DNA of 47,870 nucleotides from Candidatus Hydrogenedentota bacterium (GTDB lineage: Bacteria; Hydrogenedentota; Hydrogenedentia; Hydrogenedentales; SLHB01). The notes under the pieces were generated by a model that was not told the DNA's origin, did not search any database, and saw only the letters and a program-made list of their open reading frames with translations. The position numbers and the translations under genes are program-made. The stretch covers positions 48,208 to 96,077 of the forward strand of contig JACRLJ010000155.1 of the NCBI GenBank assembly GCA_016215105.1, given 5' to 3'. Shown here piece after piece: positions 36,076-45,132 of this stretch (positions within the stretch are counted from its first letter, which is position 1; each line of letters begins with the position of its first letter).

Positions 36076-38235
36076 ATGGAGTACGACTCTGTCATGATTG
36101 TATTGGAGGTCGGACAGGCCTTTGGCAAATACCGCATTTTGCGTGTTCTCGGACGGGGGGGGATGGGAATCGTCTACCTGGCCGAAGATCAGTCGCTGGG
36201 CCGCCAAGTTGCGCTCAAGGTTATAAGCCGGGAGCTGTCGTCCGACGATCGATTCGAACGCATGTTCCGCCATGAAGCCAGAACAATCGCCAGCCTTAAC
36301 CACCCCAATATCGTCACCATACATTCCATGGAAAAGATCGAAGGCCGCCTTGCGATCGACATGCCGTATATCGACGGAGGCGCGCTAGCCGCACGGCGTG
36401 TCGCTACCCCCCAATTGTTGCGTTACCTTCGGCAAGTCCTCGCCGCGCTGGAAACATGTCACCTCGCCGGCATCGTGCACCGGGATGTCAAGCCGAGCAA
36501 TATTCTGCTCAGCCAACTCGACCACGCGCTGTTGTCGGACTTTGGCCTAGCCAAGGTGCTCGCCGAACACCAAGTTGACTGGATCAAGAGCCAGACGTCG
36601 AGCATTTTTGTCGGCACGCCGCGCTATGCCCCTCCCGAAGCGTGGGATGGCGCCGCATGTACACCTGTGTGGGACGTGTACGCCGTTGGAATGATTCTCT
36701 ACGAGGCGGTGTCACCTACAGCGCCATACGACGCCAATACGCCCCTTGCCTTTGTAAAACAATTGGTCGTGAATCCTCTACCGGAGCTTTCCGCCACCAC
36801 CTCGAACATCTCCGGTGAACTATGCGCTGCGATAAACGCAATGATAGATCGCGATCCTGCCCAGCGCCCGCAGAACGCGGCAGAAGCGCTCCAACGCCTG
36901 AACAACGCGCCCGAATCGCAGGGCCAGGACGACCTAGAGAACCCCACCGTTATCCGCGGGTCAATCCGGGCCGCACGGCAGGTTCGCCTGCGCCGCTACT
37001 GTGATTTCATCCGCTATTATCGGCCGCGGTTCGTGCGTTACACCGTCTTCGCCGCCATAGCGTGCGCCGCAATAGCAGGGCTGTTTGTGTTCCGTCTCTA
37101 TGACGTGACGCCACGCTTGAGCCAAGCGCCCGCTGTCACCCAATCCTACCCCTCCTCTTCCGGGCAACTGTTCGACGTGGTGGATAATTCCGGCCCGACG
37201 GTGCTTCCCGGTCATTTCTTCATCGTCCCCGGTTCCTCCCCGGACACGCACAGCATGGTGTGCTATGGGAAGACGGGCCTGCTGATGCTCGAGGCCGTTC
37301 AGCATGACGAGTCAAACATGGATGTATCGGGAGACTGGGCCGAGTATGCCGATCAAACCGCCCGCTCGCTGCGTTACGGAACGGTGACCGGGCGAGGAAC
37401 GTGGGTTACTCCGCAACGCGAACTCGCCCTCACGCTCGAACTAAAGGATGCGATGGAGGGATCAAAGACGAACCGGTCGCTCTTCGTGAGGGCATCCGCG
37501 GAAGCGGGCAGCGACGTGGATTTCGTTCGGCGCATCGAAGAGAACGATTACATCACCGCCATCTTGTACAACGAAATGCGGCCCCGCGGCGTCGAGTGGC
37601 TGGACGCATTTGAAACGAAGTGGCTAAGTCGTTCCGCCCTTCGTGTGGGCGTTCCCTTTGCCGCCTCTGCCTTGGAACTTACCTTGGATGGCGGACTGAG
37701 TGAGACCGCGTGGCGCGCCTCCTTGTCCGATCCCGAAGTCCGTGCGACGGCCCTGGATCGCGCGAAGAATCGCGCGCCGGCAACATTGCATTTTCGCTAC
37801 ACGCCACAAGCATTGTGGGTTGGCGCACGCGTGGATAGCTCCATCACGAATCCGCTGATCGCCGTTTCGCTCCTGACCCACTTTGATATTCCGTTGGCTC
37901 ACGCTCGGCAGTTTCAGGTGTACTTCCAGAGCGGTTCCGCCATCGCCAGCTACGCGCTAAGCGAGGGACAACAGGTCGCCTGGGATTGCGACTGGAAGAT
38001 CGCGTCCGTCGCTCGCACTCGGGCACAGGAGTTCGAGATCGTCATTCCCTACGCCGGCATTGGTATCCACAGGCCGCCCGAGACCGGAGAACGGTGGCGG
38101 ATCGACTGCTCGATCGGGGAAGCGTCACCATCCACAGACATGAGCCCCGCGGGCTGGCGAAAAAACCACGGAGGTCTGGCGGAACACGGAACCATACTTA
38201 TGTTTGCGCCGTCGCCACAGAGTTCGGAGCCATAA
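36076..38235 (+). CDS. Membrane Ser/Thr protein kinase with CBM9-like ectodomain
   Basis: 719 residues: a PknB/Hanks-type kinase domain (about 15-270), one transmembrane helix (about 318-337) and an extracytoplasmic part. Kinase motifs: GRGGMG glycine loop, VALKVI lysine, HRDVKPSN catalytic loop, DFGLAK and APPEAWD. The C-terminal portion (about 530-719; LDGGLSETAWRAS, YTPQALWVGARVDSS, FEIVIPYAGIG, TGERWRIDCSIGE) resembles the CBM9/DOMON-like carbohydrate- or ligand-binding fold, so the protein may sense an external sugar. The divergent FHA-containing kinase is a plausible downstream partner. Start could also be ATG 36094. Confidence 0.9.
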   Translation: MEYDSVMIVLEVGQAFGKYRILRVLGRGGMGIVYLAEDQSLGRQVALKVISRELSSDDRFERMFRHEARTIASLNHPNIVTIHSMEKIEGRLAIDMPYIDGGALAARRVATPQLLRYLRQVLAALETCHLAGIVHRDVKPSNILLSQLDHALLSDFGLAKVLAEHQVDWIKSQTSSIFVGTPRYAPPEAWDGAACTPVWDVYAVGMILYEAVSPTAPYDANTPLAFVKQLVVNPLPELSATTSNISGELCAAINAMIDRDPAQRPQNAAEALQRLNNAPESQGQDDLENPTVIRGSIRAARQVRLRRYCDFIRYYRPRFVRYTVFAAIACAAIAGLFVFRLYDVTPRLSQAPAVTQSYPSSSGQLFDVVDNSGPTVLPGHFFIVPGSSPDTHSMVCYGKTGLLMLEAVQHDESNMDVSGDWAEYADQTARSLRYGTVTGRGTWVTPQRELALTLELKDAMEGSKTNRSLFVRASAEAGSDVDFVRRIEENDYITAILYNEMRPRGVEWLDAFETKWLSRSALRVGVPFAASALELTLDGGLSETAWRASLSDPEVRATALDRAKNRAPATLHFRYTPQALWVGARVDSSITNPLIAVSLLTHFDIPLAHARQFQVYFQSGSAIASYALSEGQQVAWDCDWKIASVARTRAQEFEIVIPYAGIGIHRPPETGERWRIDCSIGEASPSTDMSPAGWRKNHGGLAEHGTILMFAPSPQSSEP

Positions 38236-38405
38236 CCGAGCGCTCAAGACACCGTCCCATAGCGGCTCCATTCGAAACCGGGACGTTACCGTATGGCGCG
38301 GTTCTACAACCTGGAACAATGGCGCTGAGAAGATCGAGAATCGGCGCTACCCGGTCCCGTTCACAGGGTCCAAAAACGGGAAGAAGCGTCCGGAGAATCT
38401 AAATC

Positions 38406-41123
38406 ATGCTTAGAGGCAAGCCTTACTTGAGAGTCCTGTTGGGCCTTCTCCTGTGGAGCACGTCGTCCCTCGCCCAGTCCCCGTCCCCGTCCCCGTCCCC
38501 AAAGAACAATCCCGATTCGTCCATTCCGTCGCAGTTCTTCATCGCCGCCGATCATCTGTTCTTCTCCGCCGATGACGGCTTACATGGGCGCGAGCTTTGG
38601 ATGTGCGACTCCAGCGGCGCGGCCTCGCTGGCCGCTGACTGCGAACCTGGCCCGGGAAGCTCTGGCCCTCGAATCCTGGGCGCCATGGGTGGCTGGCTGT
38701 TCTTCACCCCGGAAAAGTCCACGAACGGGTCCGATTTGTGGGTTTGGGACCCCGGCAAACACGAGTCCCGTATTGTGCGCAACGTGAATCCTGGCAGAAG
38801 CGTGTATAGACCGGCGTTTCTCGGCCAGGGCAACGGGCGATGCTATTTCACCGTGGATCCAACCGGCAAGGGGTCTCGCGCACTATGGACTATAGTTCCC
38901 GAAAAAGACGCGTGCAAACGAGTTGAAGGCTGTCCCAACTCCGTACCGTCCAATTCCGCCGCGTTTCTACCAGACGGCGCCCTGGTGTTTGCGACCGATT
39001 ACGCGTTGTGGCGAGCGGACGGAGACCGCGCGCAGCTTATCAAGGATATCAATACCGATGAGAATGGGGCGGACCGTATCGACAATATCCGCCGCGTTGG
39101 TGGAAAGGTAGTGTTCACCGCGTACGATTCAAGTCACGGTTCCGAGCTGTGGGTCACCGACGGAACCGCCGGCGAAACCCATATCCTGAAGGATATACGG
39201 CCCGGACCGCGGGGCTCGAATATCATCCAAGCCTTTTCCGCGGACGAAGCTCTCTTTTTCCAAGCCGATGACGGAACACACGGCATAGAATTGTGGTGTA
39301 CGGACGCGACCGAGGCGGGCACACGGCTCGTCAAAGACATTCAACCTGGCAACGGTTCCAGCGACCCCCACTACTTCGCGAAGGCGGGCTCGTCCTGTTA
39401 CTTCGCGGCGGATGACGGAACGCACGGAATCGAGTTGTGGAAAACCGACGGAACCGAAGCCAGCACGGTAATGGTGGCGGACCTCTTTCCCGGAATCCAA
39501 GGGAGCGGGCCATGGAGTCTAGCCGGATTTCATGAATCCCTGTACTTCTGCGCAAAATCCCCGAGCTACGGAGAAGAAGTGTTTATGACCCGCGGAACGG
39601 CCGATTCGACGGTCGTACTCAAGGATGTCTCTCCTGGCCCCGAGGATTCAGGCCCCGGGAACCTGGCGGTACTCGGTGATGTGCTGTTCTTCTCGGCCAC
39701 GGATTCCCATTACGGGGAAGAACTCTGGATGAGTCTCGGCTCTCCCGACACCACCCGCTTAGCGACAGATATCCGCGTCGGTGGCGCCCGAGTCAATCCG
39801 TCGTCCTCGCCGCGAGGACTTGCCGCCATGGGAAACACGCTCGTGTTTGTCGCAACTGACCGGGAACACGGTGACGAACTATGGCGAAGCGACGGCACGC
39901 CGGAAGGCACGCGCAACGTATGCGACCTCGTGCCGGGACCCGGCGATTCATCGCCGCAAGAGTTGACCGTCGTCGGGACGCGCATCTTCTTCTCCGCAAG
40001 AGTCAACGGAACTGCACGGGAGCTATGGGTCAGCGACGGTAATCCCGATGGCGCACATGTGGTTGGAGATCCAACCAGCGAACCACGAATATCCAATCCG
40101 CGAAACCTTCTGGCGTATCACTCCAGCTTGTACTTTATTTCGGACAAAGACGGAACACGTGGCCAACTCTGGCGTTGCACAGAGGACGGAGCCCAGATCA
40201 CTCCCGCGCTGGATTCCGTCGCAGCGGCTGACATTGCTTACTCATTCTCCCCATTTGAATTGAGAGGAGGCCTCTACTGCTTCAGCTCGACCGCCGATGA
40301 AGACTTGACGTTGTGGAGACTTCCAGAAGCCAATTTGACAGCCCCTGTCAGACTTCCCTTCTCAATACCAAAAGCGCAGTCGATACTCCCAAACGTGGCA
40401 TCCATTGCGCTCGCCAGCCGCGACGCAGATTCCGCTGCGCCCGATCCAGCGACGGCCTCCGCAATCGCGGGCTTGATAGGCGCGCCCGGCGGCGCAGAGC
40501 ATTCAATCCAACCTGCAACTATTGGAAACATGACCTACTTCTGCGCCCGAACCCGCGAAACCGGAGCTGAACTCTGGAAGACAGATGGAACCACTGAGAA
40601 CACCGCACTGGTCATCGACGCGTTTGCCGGACCCGCCAGTTCGTCGCCCGCGCTCCTCACTCCCGTTGGGGACTTCCTGTTCTTCGTTTCAGAACATCCG
40701 AGGGAGGGACGCGTTCTGTGGCGCACACGCGGTACCGCTGAAACGACGGAGTTCGTACGCCCGCTCGACCTGCGTACCGGAATGCGAACAGGGGGACTCG
40801 CGATCAGCGACCTTGTTTTCGTTCCGCCGGACACGCTGGTCGCGTCCGCCCCGAATCCGACGTCAACACCTATCGAGGATCGCGAATTGCAGGTCATTAC
40901 CCACCTCAAAGAGGAAGGCGTTCTGAATTCCTGCCGGCAAATCAATACGAATGGCGGATCCTTCCCGCGATTCCTCACGCGGGTAAACAATGCCGTTTAC
41001 TTCGCCGCGAACGACGGTATCCACGGAGAAGAGTTGTGGATTTTGGACCCGGACTCCGCCGCGCCGAGACTGGTCAAGGACATTCTCACGGGCGCCCCGC
41101 CGGAACGCGCGTCCGGGAAATAG
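38406..41123 (+). CDS. ELWxxDGT-repeat secreted protein
   Basis: 905 residues with a signal peptide (LLGLLLWSTSSLAQ) and a short Ser-Pro linker. The body is a series of about 45-residue repeats with the signature GHGRELWMCD-like, GSELWVTDGT, GIELWCTD, GIELWKTDGT, GDELWRSDGT and AELWKTDGT, each preceded by FFAADDGTHG-type words. These beta-propeller-like repeats occur in large secreted proteins of myxobacteria and related groups; the function is unknown. It sits 170 bp after the Ser/Thr kinase in the same direction. Confidence 0.94.
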   Translation: MLRGKPYLRVLLGLLLWSTSSLAQSPSPSPSPKNNPDSSIPSQFFIAADHLFFSADDGLHGRELWMCDSSGAASLAADCEPGPGSSGPRILGAMGGWLFFTPEKSTNGSDLWVWDPGKHESRIVRNVNPGRSVYRPAFLGQGNGRCYFTVDPTGKGSRALWTIVPEKDACKRVEGCPNSVPSNSAAFLPDGALVFATDYALWRADGDRAQLIKDINTDENGADRIDNIRRVGGKVVFTAYDSSHGSELWVTDGTAGETHILKDIRPGPRGSNIIQAFSADEALFFQADDGTHGIELWCTDATEAGTRLVKDIQPGNGSSDPHYFAKAGSSCYFAADDGTHGIELWKTDGTEASTVMVADLFPGIQGSGPWSLAGFHESLYFCAKSPSYGEEVFMTRGTADSTVVLKDVSPGPEDSGPGNLAVLGDVLFFSATDSHYGEELWMSLGSPDTTRLATDIRVGGARVNPSSSPRGLAAMGNTLVFVATDREHGDELWRSDGTPEGTRNVCDLVPGPGDSSPQELTVVGTRIFFSARVNGTARELWVSDGNPDGAHVVGDPTSEPRISNPRNLLAYHSSLYFISDKDGTRGQLWRCTEDGAQITPALDSVAAADIAYSFSPFELRGGLYCFSSTADEDLTLWRLPEANLTAPVRLPFSIPKAQSILPNVASIALASRDADSAAPDPATASAIAGLIGAPGGAEHSIQPATIGNMTYFCARTRETGAELWKTDGTTENTALVIDAFAGPASSSPALLTPVGDFLFFVSEHPREGRVLWRTRGTAETTEFVRPLDLRTGMRTGGLAISDLVFVPPDTLVASAPNPTSTPIEDRELQVITHLKEEGVLNSCRQINTNGGSFPRFLTRVNNAVYFAANDGIHGEELWILDPDSAAPRLVKDILTGAPPERASGK

Positions 41124-41151
41124 CCGCCAGCCGGCGAGAGCGTTGTGATAG

Positions 41152-41224
41152 ATTGGTATAGCTTCTTTGTCCGCAACTTCCACGTTGTTCGCGTAAATGT
41201 TGCGGACAAAGAAGTCATACCAAT
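41152..41224. repeat. 26-bp inverted repeat
   Basis: Left arm 41152-41177 (ATTGGTAT, then CTTCTTTGTCCGCAAC) and right arm 41199-41224 are inverted copies, 24 of 26 matching, with a 21-bp loop. No T-run for termination. Resembles a small MITE-like or bidirectional regulatory element between two genes. Confidence 0.85.
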
Positions 41225-41326
41225 AACTCTGCCGTTGCGGCCGGGCCGCCTTGGGAATAGGTTCACTTCACTGGCGCGAGGAAGCGCGGCCACAAGGCGT
41301 GCGCTCTGTCGAGGAGGTCGAGAGCT

Positions 41327-42082
41327 GTGATCCGCGAGCCCAGAACTCACCAACCGCGAATCTCGCTGATCATCCCCGCCTACAATGAGGAGGCCTATCT
41401 GCCGGCTCTGCTCGACACCGTGGACGCCGCGCGCCGGCGCTATTCGGGAGGCCCGGATGAAGTCGAAGTCATCGTGTCAAACAACGCCTCGACTGACCGC
41501 ACCGCGGAAATTGCGCTCCGACGCGGCTGCCGGGTCGCGCATGTCGAAAAACGCGCCATTGCCGCGGCGCGTAACGGCGGCGCGCGCATTGCGCAAGGAC
41601 GAATCTTCGCCTTTGTCGATGCGGACTCGCAGATTCACCCCGAAACCTTCAACGCGATCGACCTGGCGATCTCTTCCGGAAAGTACGTGGCCGGCGCCAC
41701 CGGAGTCGAGTTGCGCCGCCGATCACTCGGCATCGCCGTGGCCTACGCGATTATGATTCCCTTAGTGTGGCTCACCGGAATGGACACCGGGGTTGTCTTT
41801 TGCCGCCGCGAAGATTTCGAGAAAGTTGGCGGGTACAACGAAGCGCGCCTGTTCGCGGAAGATGTCGAGTTCCTGTTCAGTCTGAAACGCCTCGGTCGAA
41901 CTCGCCGGCAAAAACTGTGCCGGCTAAAGCCGGTCAAGGCCGTTACCTCGACCCGCAAGTGGGACAAACACGGCGAGTGGCACTATGTAAGAATGATCTT
42001 CGCCGGCCTGTTTTTCACGGTGTTCAGCCCAAAATCCGCCGAACGTATGGCAAGAAACTACTGGTACAATGATCCACGCTAA
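41327..42082 (+). CDS. Family 2 glycosyltransferase
   Basis: 251 residues with a GT-A fold: ISLIIPAYNEEAYLPALLDTV, VIVSNNASTDRTAEIA, and the DxD-type motif VDADSQIHPE (about residue 97). The next-to-last region has a hydrophobic stretch (GIAVAYAIMIPLVWLTG) and FAEDVEFLFSLKR, where the ED pair is the usual base. Start is GTG at 41327, with GAGGAGG nine bases upstream. Product and acceptor are unknown. It sits between the ELWxxDGT gene and a small secreted-protein gene. Confidence 0.9.
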   Translation: MIREPRTHQPRISLIIPAYNEEAYLPALLDTVDAARRRYSGGPDEVEVIVSNNASTDRTAEIALRRGCRVAHVEKRAIAAARNGGARIAQGRIFAFVDADSQIHPETFNAIDLAISSGKYVAGATGVELRRRSLGIAVAYAIMIPLVWLTGMDTGVVFCRREDFEKVGGYNEARLFAEDVEFLFSLKRLGRTRRQKLCRLKPVKAVTSTRKWDKHGEWHYVRMIFAGLFFTVFSPKSAERMARNYWYNDPR

Positions 42083-42156
42083 GGATGCCGGGCGCGGCGG
42101 GGAGCCGCGCACGGTGTGTCCCATTTCACGGAAACCAACAATAGGAAGGAGTGGAT

Positions 42157-42867
42157 ATGAACACGAAGACGATAGCGGCAATAACGTGTCTCGGTGTGTT
42201 CGCCGGCACGCTTGCGGCGGTGGCCCAGAGCGGGGAGTACGTCACTTTCGAAAGCAAAAAGTACGGATATTCCATCAAGCTGCCCAAGGAGTTGAAGATG
42301 GAGGGGAAAGAGGAAGACAAGACTACATCCTGGAGTTTCCAGCCGGGCTCAACGCCGGCGGCCGCTCCCGCCGCGGACAGTGGAGACAAGGGCAAGAGCG
42401 GCGGTAAAGGTCTCGGCGGCGTGGTGAAGGGGCTCACCGGAGCGGCGAAAGGCAGCGCGGCCGCCAAGGCCCCCGCCGCGGAGTCGCCCAAGCAGGAACT
42501 CGAGCCTGCCGTGGGCATCTACGTGAATTGGGTGTGGATGCCCGATGTGCCCTCGAACACCCTGTTCGAGACTAACAAGAAGTCCGACCAGCAAGACATC
42601 AGTTCCCCCGACCCCAACTATAAAGACCTCGTGGTCATGGACAAGAAGGCCGGCTACGCCATCGAAGGCGGGTCAGCGTATCGCTACAAGGAGAAGGACA
42701 AGAAAGACCCCGCCGATATCCACCGCTGGCACGTCAAGGCCTTCGGCAACAAGAGCTTTTACACCCTCGGATTCACCGGAACGTACAAACAGTTCGAGAA
42801 ATGGGCTCCCGAGTTTGAAGAATCCATCAAGAGCTTTAAGCTAATCCCCATGAAGGACAGCAAGTAG
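42157..42867 (+). CDS. Secreted lysine-rich protein of unknown function
   Basis: 236 residues with a signal peptide (TIAAITCLGVFAGTLAAVAQ) and a domain reading YVTFESKKYGYSIKLPKELKM near the N-terminus and FTGTYKQFEKWAPEFEESIKSF at the end, similar to PsbP/DcrB-like folds in which an outer-membrane or envelope lipoprotein carries a flexible Ala/Gly/Lys-rich insert (residues about 65-115). The function is not known. ATG at 42157 has AAGGAG five bases upstream. Confidence 0.8.
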   Translation: MNTKTIAAITCLGVFAGTLAAVAQSGEYVTFESKKYGYSIKLPKELKMEGKEEDKTTSWSFQPGSTPAAAPAADSGDKGKSGGKGLGGVVKGLTGAAKGSAAAKAPAAESPKQELEPAVGIYVNWVWMPDVPSNTLFETNKKSDQQDISSPDPNYKDLVVMDKKAGYAIEGGSAYRYKEKDKKDPADIHRWHVKAFGNKSFYTLGFTGTYKQFEKWAPEFEESIKSFKLIPMKDSK

Positions 42868-42952
42868 GCAAGCTGCCGAGTCTCACATGGTTGGGCGCGC
42901 ACAGGCAATTCGTCATCTGTGTGCGCCCTTCTCAATTCTCGCCGGGTACGGA

Positions 42953-43981
42953 TCAGAACGCTGGGTGCGCCAACTTCACCAAATAGAAACACGCCGCGGC
43001 CACCAAGGCGGACAACGGAATCGTCATTACCCACGCCCAGATGATGCTCCGGGCTACACCCCATTTGATGGTCGAGAACTTCGTGGTGGAGCCCACGCCC
43101 ACAATCGCGCCGGTAATGACATGGGTGGTGGACACGGGTATGCCCAGGTGCGTCGCGGCAAACAACGTCGAGGCGCCGGCCATTTCAGCGCAGAACCCGC
43201 CTACCGGTTTGAGCTTCGTGATCTTCATCCCCATGGTCTTCACAATACGCCAACCGCCAAACGCCGTCCCCAACCCCATCGCCGCCTGACAGATGAGAAT
43301 AATCCACACGGTGTGCCAATCCGTCAGTGACAATTGAACATTCGGCTGGAAATAGCCGCCTGCCACCAGCAAGGCGACGATAATACCCATAGTCTTCTGC
43401 GCATCGTTGCCACCGTGCCCCAGCGAATACATCGCCGCCGACAGAATCTGACCCCGCCGGAAGAATTTGTCCACGGCCATGGGGCGCCAACGCCGGAAAA
43501 TCCAATACACCGCAACCATGGCGCCGAACCCAAAGGCCATTCCCATAACCGGGGCCAGCGGAATATACGCAAACGTAAGCCAAAGTTTTTCCCAGCGAAT
43601 TACGCGCCAGCCACCGTGAGCGACGCCCGCGCCGATGAGACCCCCGATGAGCGCATGCGACGAACTGGTCGGCAGCCCCCACCACCACGTCAGCAGATCC
43701 CATACGATGGCGCCCAGCAAACCGGCCAATACAACGTAAACATAGGCATGGTCTTTCGCGTCAATGATCACAATCTTTGCAATGGTGTCCGCCACGCGAG
43801 GGGCAAACAAGAACATGGCCGCAAAATTGAAAAAGGCCGCCCACAACACCGCTACGCGCGGACTCAACACGCGCGTGGATACCACCGTGGCGATGGAATT
43901 GGCGGAATCGTGGAATCCGTTAATAAGATCGAAAATAACGGCCACGATGATCGCAAAAACAACAAGGGCGAGCGTTTGCAT
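42953..43981 (-). CDS. pit: Inorganic phosphate transporter, PiT family
   Basis: 342-residue secondary transporter (phosphate with H+ or Na+). Duplicated PiT signatures: GFHDSANSIATVVSTRVLSP (about residues 21-40) and GHGGNDAQKTMGI (about residue 207), with PTSSSHALIGGLIGAG and PVSTTHVITGAIVGVG before the membrane segments. ATG at 43981 gives the usual length and topology; upstream codons belong to the DUF47 reading frame. DUF47 immediately precedes it, as in most pit operons. Confidence 0.96.
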   Translation of the reverse strand: MQTLALVVFAIIVAVIFDLINGFHDSANSIATVVSTRVLSPRVAVLWAAFFNFAAMFLFAPRVADTIAKIVIIDAKDHAYVYVVLAGLLGAIVWDLLTWWWGLPTSSSHALIGGLIGAGVAHGGWRVIRWEKLWLTFAYIPLAPVMGMAFGFGAMVAVYWIFRRWRPMAVDKFFRRGQILSAAMYSLGHGGNDAQKTMGIIVALLVAGGYFQPNVQLSLTDWHTVWIILICQAAMGLGTAFGGWRIVKTMGMKITKLKPVGGFCAEMAGASTLFAATHLGIPVSTTHVITGAIVGVGSTTKFSTIKWGVARSIIWAWVMTIPLSALVAAACFYLVKLAHPAF

Positions 43982-43985
43982 AATC

Positions 43986-44679
43986 CTATGAGGCCTCGAT
44001 GATGACTTTCTCGATGATGTTGGCCAATTCCTCACATCGGTCCGTCGCCTTTTCGAGGCGCTCGAAGATCTCTTTCCATTTGATCACCAGCATCGGACGC
44101 TGCTCCTCCTCCTTGAAGAGGTTCACCAGCGCCACCCGTAACGCCGCGTCGCCCTCGTTCTCGAGTTGGTGAATTGCGATCAGCTTCTCCTTGATCAGGT
44201 CCACATTCTTGAGGTTGCGCAGGCACTTGACCGCGACTTCGATTTCCTTGGCCGCCCGGACTAGAATCGACGCCAACTGCCCCATTTCGGGCCGCAGGTC
44301 CGTCAATTCGTACAGTACGATTCGCGACGTCGAAGCATCCACCGCATCAATGATGTCGTCCAGCCGCTGAATCAATAGCAGAATATCTGTCCGGTCAATC
44401 GGCGTGATGAAGGTGCTGTTCAAGTCATCCACGCAGCGGTGCGTCACCACGTCCGCCTGGTGCTCGAGGTCTGGCGCCGGATGAAGTCGCGCGCAAGGAA
44501 GCCGAGAACGATCGGCACCGGGAGCCCGACCACGCCAAACTCCGCGCCGCCATCGTCGCCTGGCCATCTTTGTTCATGGCCAAGCCATAAAAGGCCTCGC
44601 ACGCAGCAATCGTTAGCTTCGCGTGTTCTTCAAAGTAATCAAAAAAACTGACTTCTCTTGGCAAGAGTCGCCTGAACAT
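43986..44679 (-). pseudogene. DUF47 (PhoU-like) phosphate-transport regulator, disrupted
   Basis: PhoU-like helical protein normally coupled to PiT. The first 40 codons (MFRRLLPREVSFFDYFEEHA, then KLTIAACEAFYGLAM) are in the frame of the ATG at 44679, which has AGAGGAG upstream. The rest (DLEHQADVVTHRC, FITPIDRTDI, LDDIIDAVDAS...IEKVIIEAS) is in a different frame. Between them, about 44465-44570, is roughly 100 bp whose third frame reads GAEFGVVGLPVPIVLGFLAR and then DFIRRQ, coding-like but unrelated to DUF47. A foreign segment has apparently replaced about 45 bp and shifted the frame. As written, no full-length protein can be made; an open frame for the C-terminal part starts at 44567. Confidence 0.8.
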
Positions 44680-44951
44680 GGTTGCTCCTCTGGATGTCTA
44701 AATAAGGATATCTTCGGATGTTCCCGTCCCACAATTCTTCGGAACCCGCCGCAGCCCTGGCCGGTCCCTCCGCGATATTGGAGCGTATTGTACCGAAATC
44801 GCGGCCCACGGGCAATTCCGATCCCAATAAGCTGATGGCGCGGTATAACCTTTGCTCCCGTCAACTCCATCCAATCCGTCCGAAGTGTTCCAGACAGCCC
44901 GCGCTCGTCGAGCGCGGGCTGTCTGGGAACGGATCTAGGGCCTCGTTCAGG
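44680..44951. other. Divergent intergenic region pit/DUF47 - leu attenuator
   Basis: 272 bp between the DUF47 start and the leu-type promoter. It contains a perfect 16-bp palindrome at 44890-44926 and a ribosome-binding site for DUF47; no other gene is recognised. Confidence 0.45.
44890..44926. repeat. Perfect 16-bp palindrome upstream of leu promoter
   Basis: Arms CCAGACAGCCCGCGCT and AGCGCGGGCTGTCTGG flank a 5-nt loop. No T-run, so not a simple terminator. It ends 26 bp before the -35 of the attenuator promoter and may be a REP-like element or a regulator site. Confidence 0.78.
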
Positions 44952-44981
44952 TTGACAATTCCACAAGAACCATGCTAGACT
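44952..44981 (+). promoter_or_regulatory. Promoter of the leucine attenuator
   Basis: -35 TTGACA (44952-44957), 18-bp spacer, -10 TAGACT (44976-44981) preceded by TGC as in extended -10 promoters. Expected transcription start near 44988, so the leader is about 175 nt to the end of the terminator. Confidence 0.82.
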
Positions 44982-45003
44982 CCCATCAGTTAGAGGATTA
45001 GCT

Positions 45004-45090
45004 GTGTTTAATTCGAAGCATATTCTGAGCCTGCCACTCCCACTCCTCCTCGTGGAGGAAGGTCGGCCCGTTATGCCTCGAATTACCTAA
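45004..45090 (+). CDS. leuL: Leucine-rich leader peptide (leuA attenuator)
   Basis: 28 codons from GTG (45004) to TAA (45088-45090), with GAGG eight bases upstream of the start. The peptide reads MFNSKHILSLPLPLLLVEEG then RPVMPRIT. Six of residues 8-16 are leucine (codons CTG, CTG, CTC, CTC, CTC, CTC) and Ile7 and Val17 flank them, which marks it as a control peptide of branched-chain amino-acid attenuation. Its codons overlap the RNA strand that pairs with the 2:3 and 1:2 hairpins (see the attenuator entry). It is not expected to have a function other than being translated. Confidence 0.85.
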   Translation: MFNSKHILSLPLPLLLVEEGRPVMPRIT

Positions 45091-45132
45091 AGTATTCCCC
45101 GAAAGGGTATCGCAATAGAAGAGGCCACGGGC
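45009..45132 (+). promoter_or_regulatory. Attenuator with alternative protector, antiterminator and terminator stems
   Basis: Four strands can be read. Strand 1 (45009-45022, TAATTCGAAGCATA) pairs with strand 2 (45072-45085) in 13 of 14 positions. Strand 2 (GCCCGT 45066-45071 and GCCTC 45075-45079) can instead pair with strand 3 (ACGGGC 45127-45132 and GAGGC 45121-45125), the antiterminator. Strand 3 also forms the 5' arm of the terminator. A ribosome stalled on the Leu codons (45025-45051) would cover strand 1, freeing strand 2 to pair with strand 3 and allow read-through; a ribosome that reaches the stop at 45088 covers strand 2, so 3:4 forms. Confidence 0.8.
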
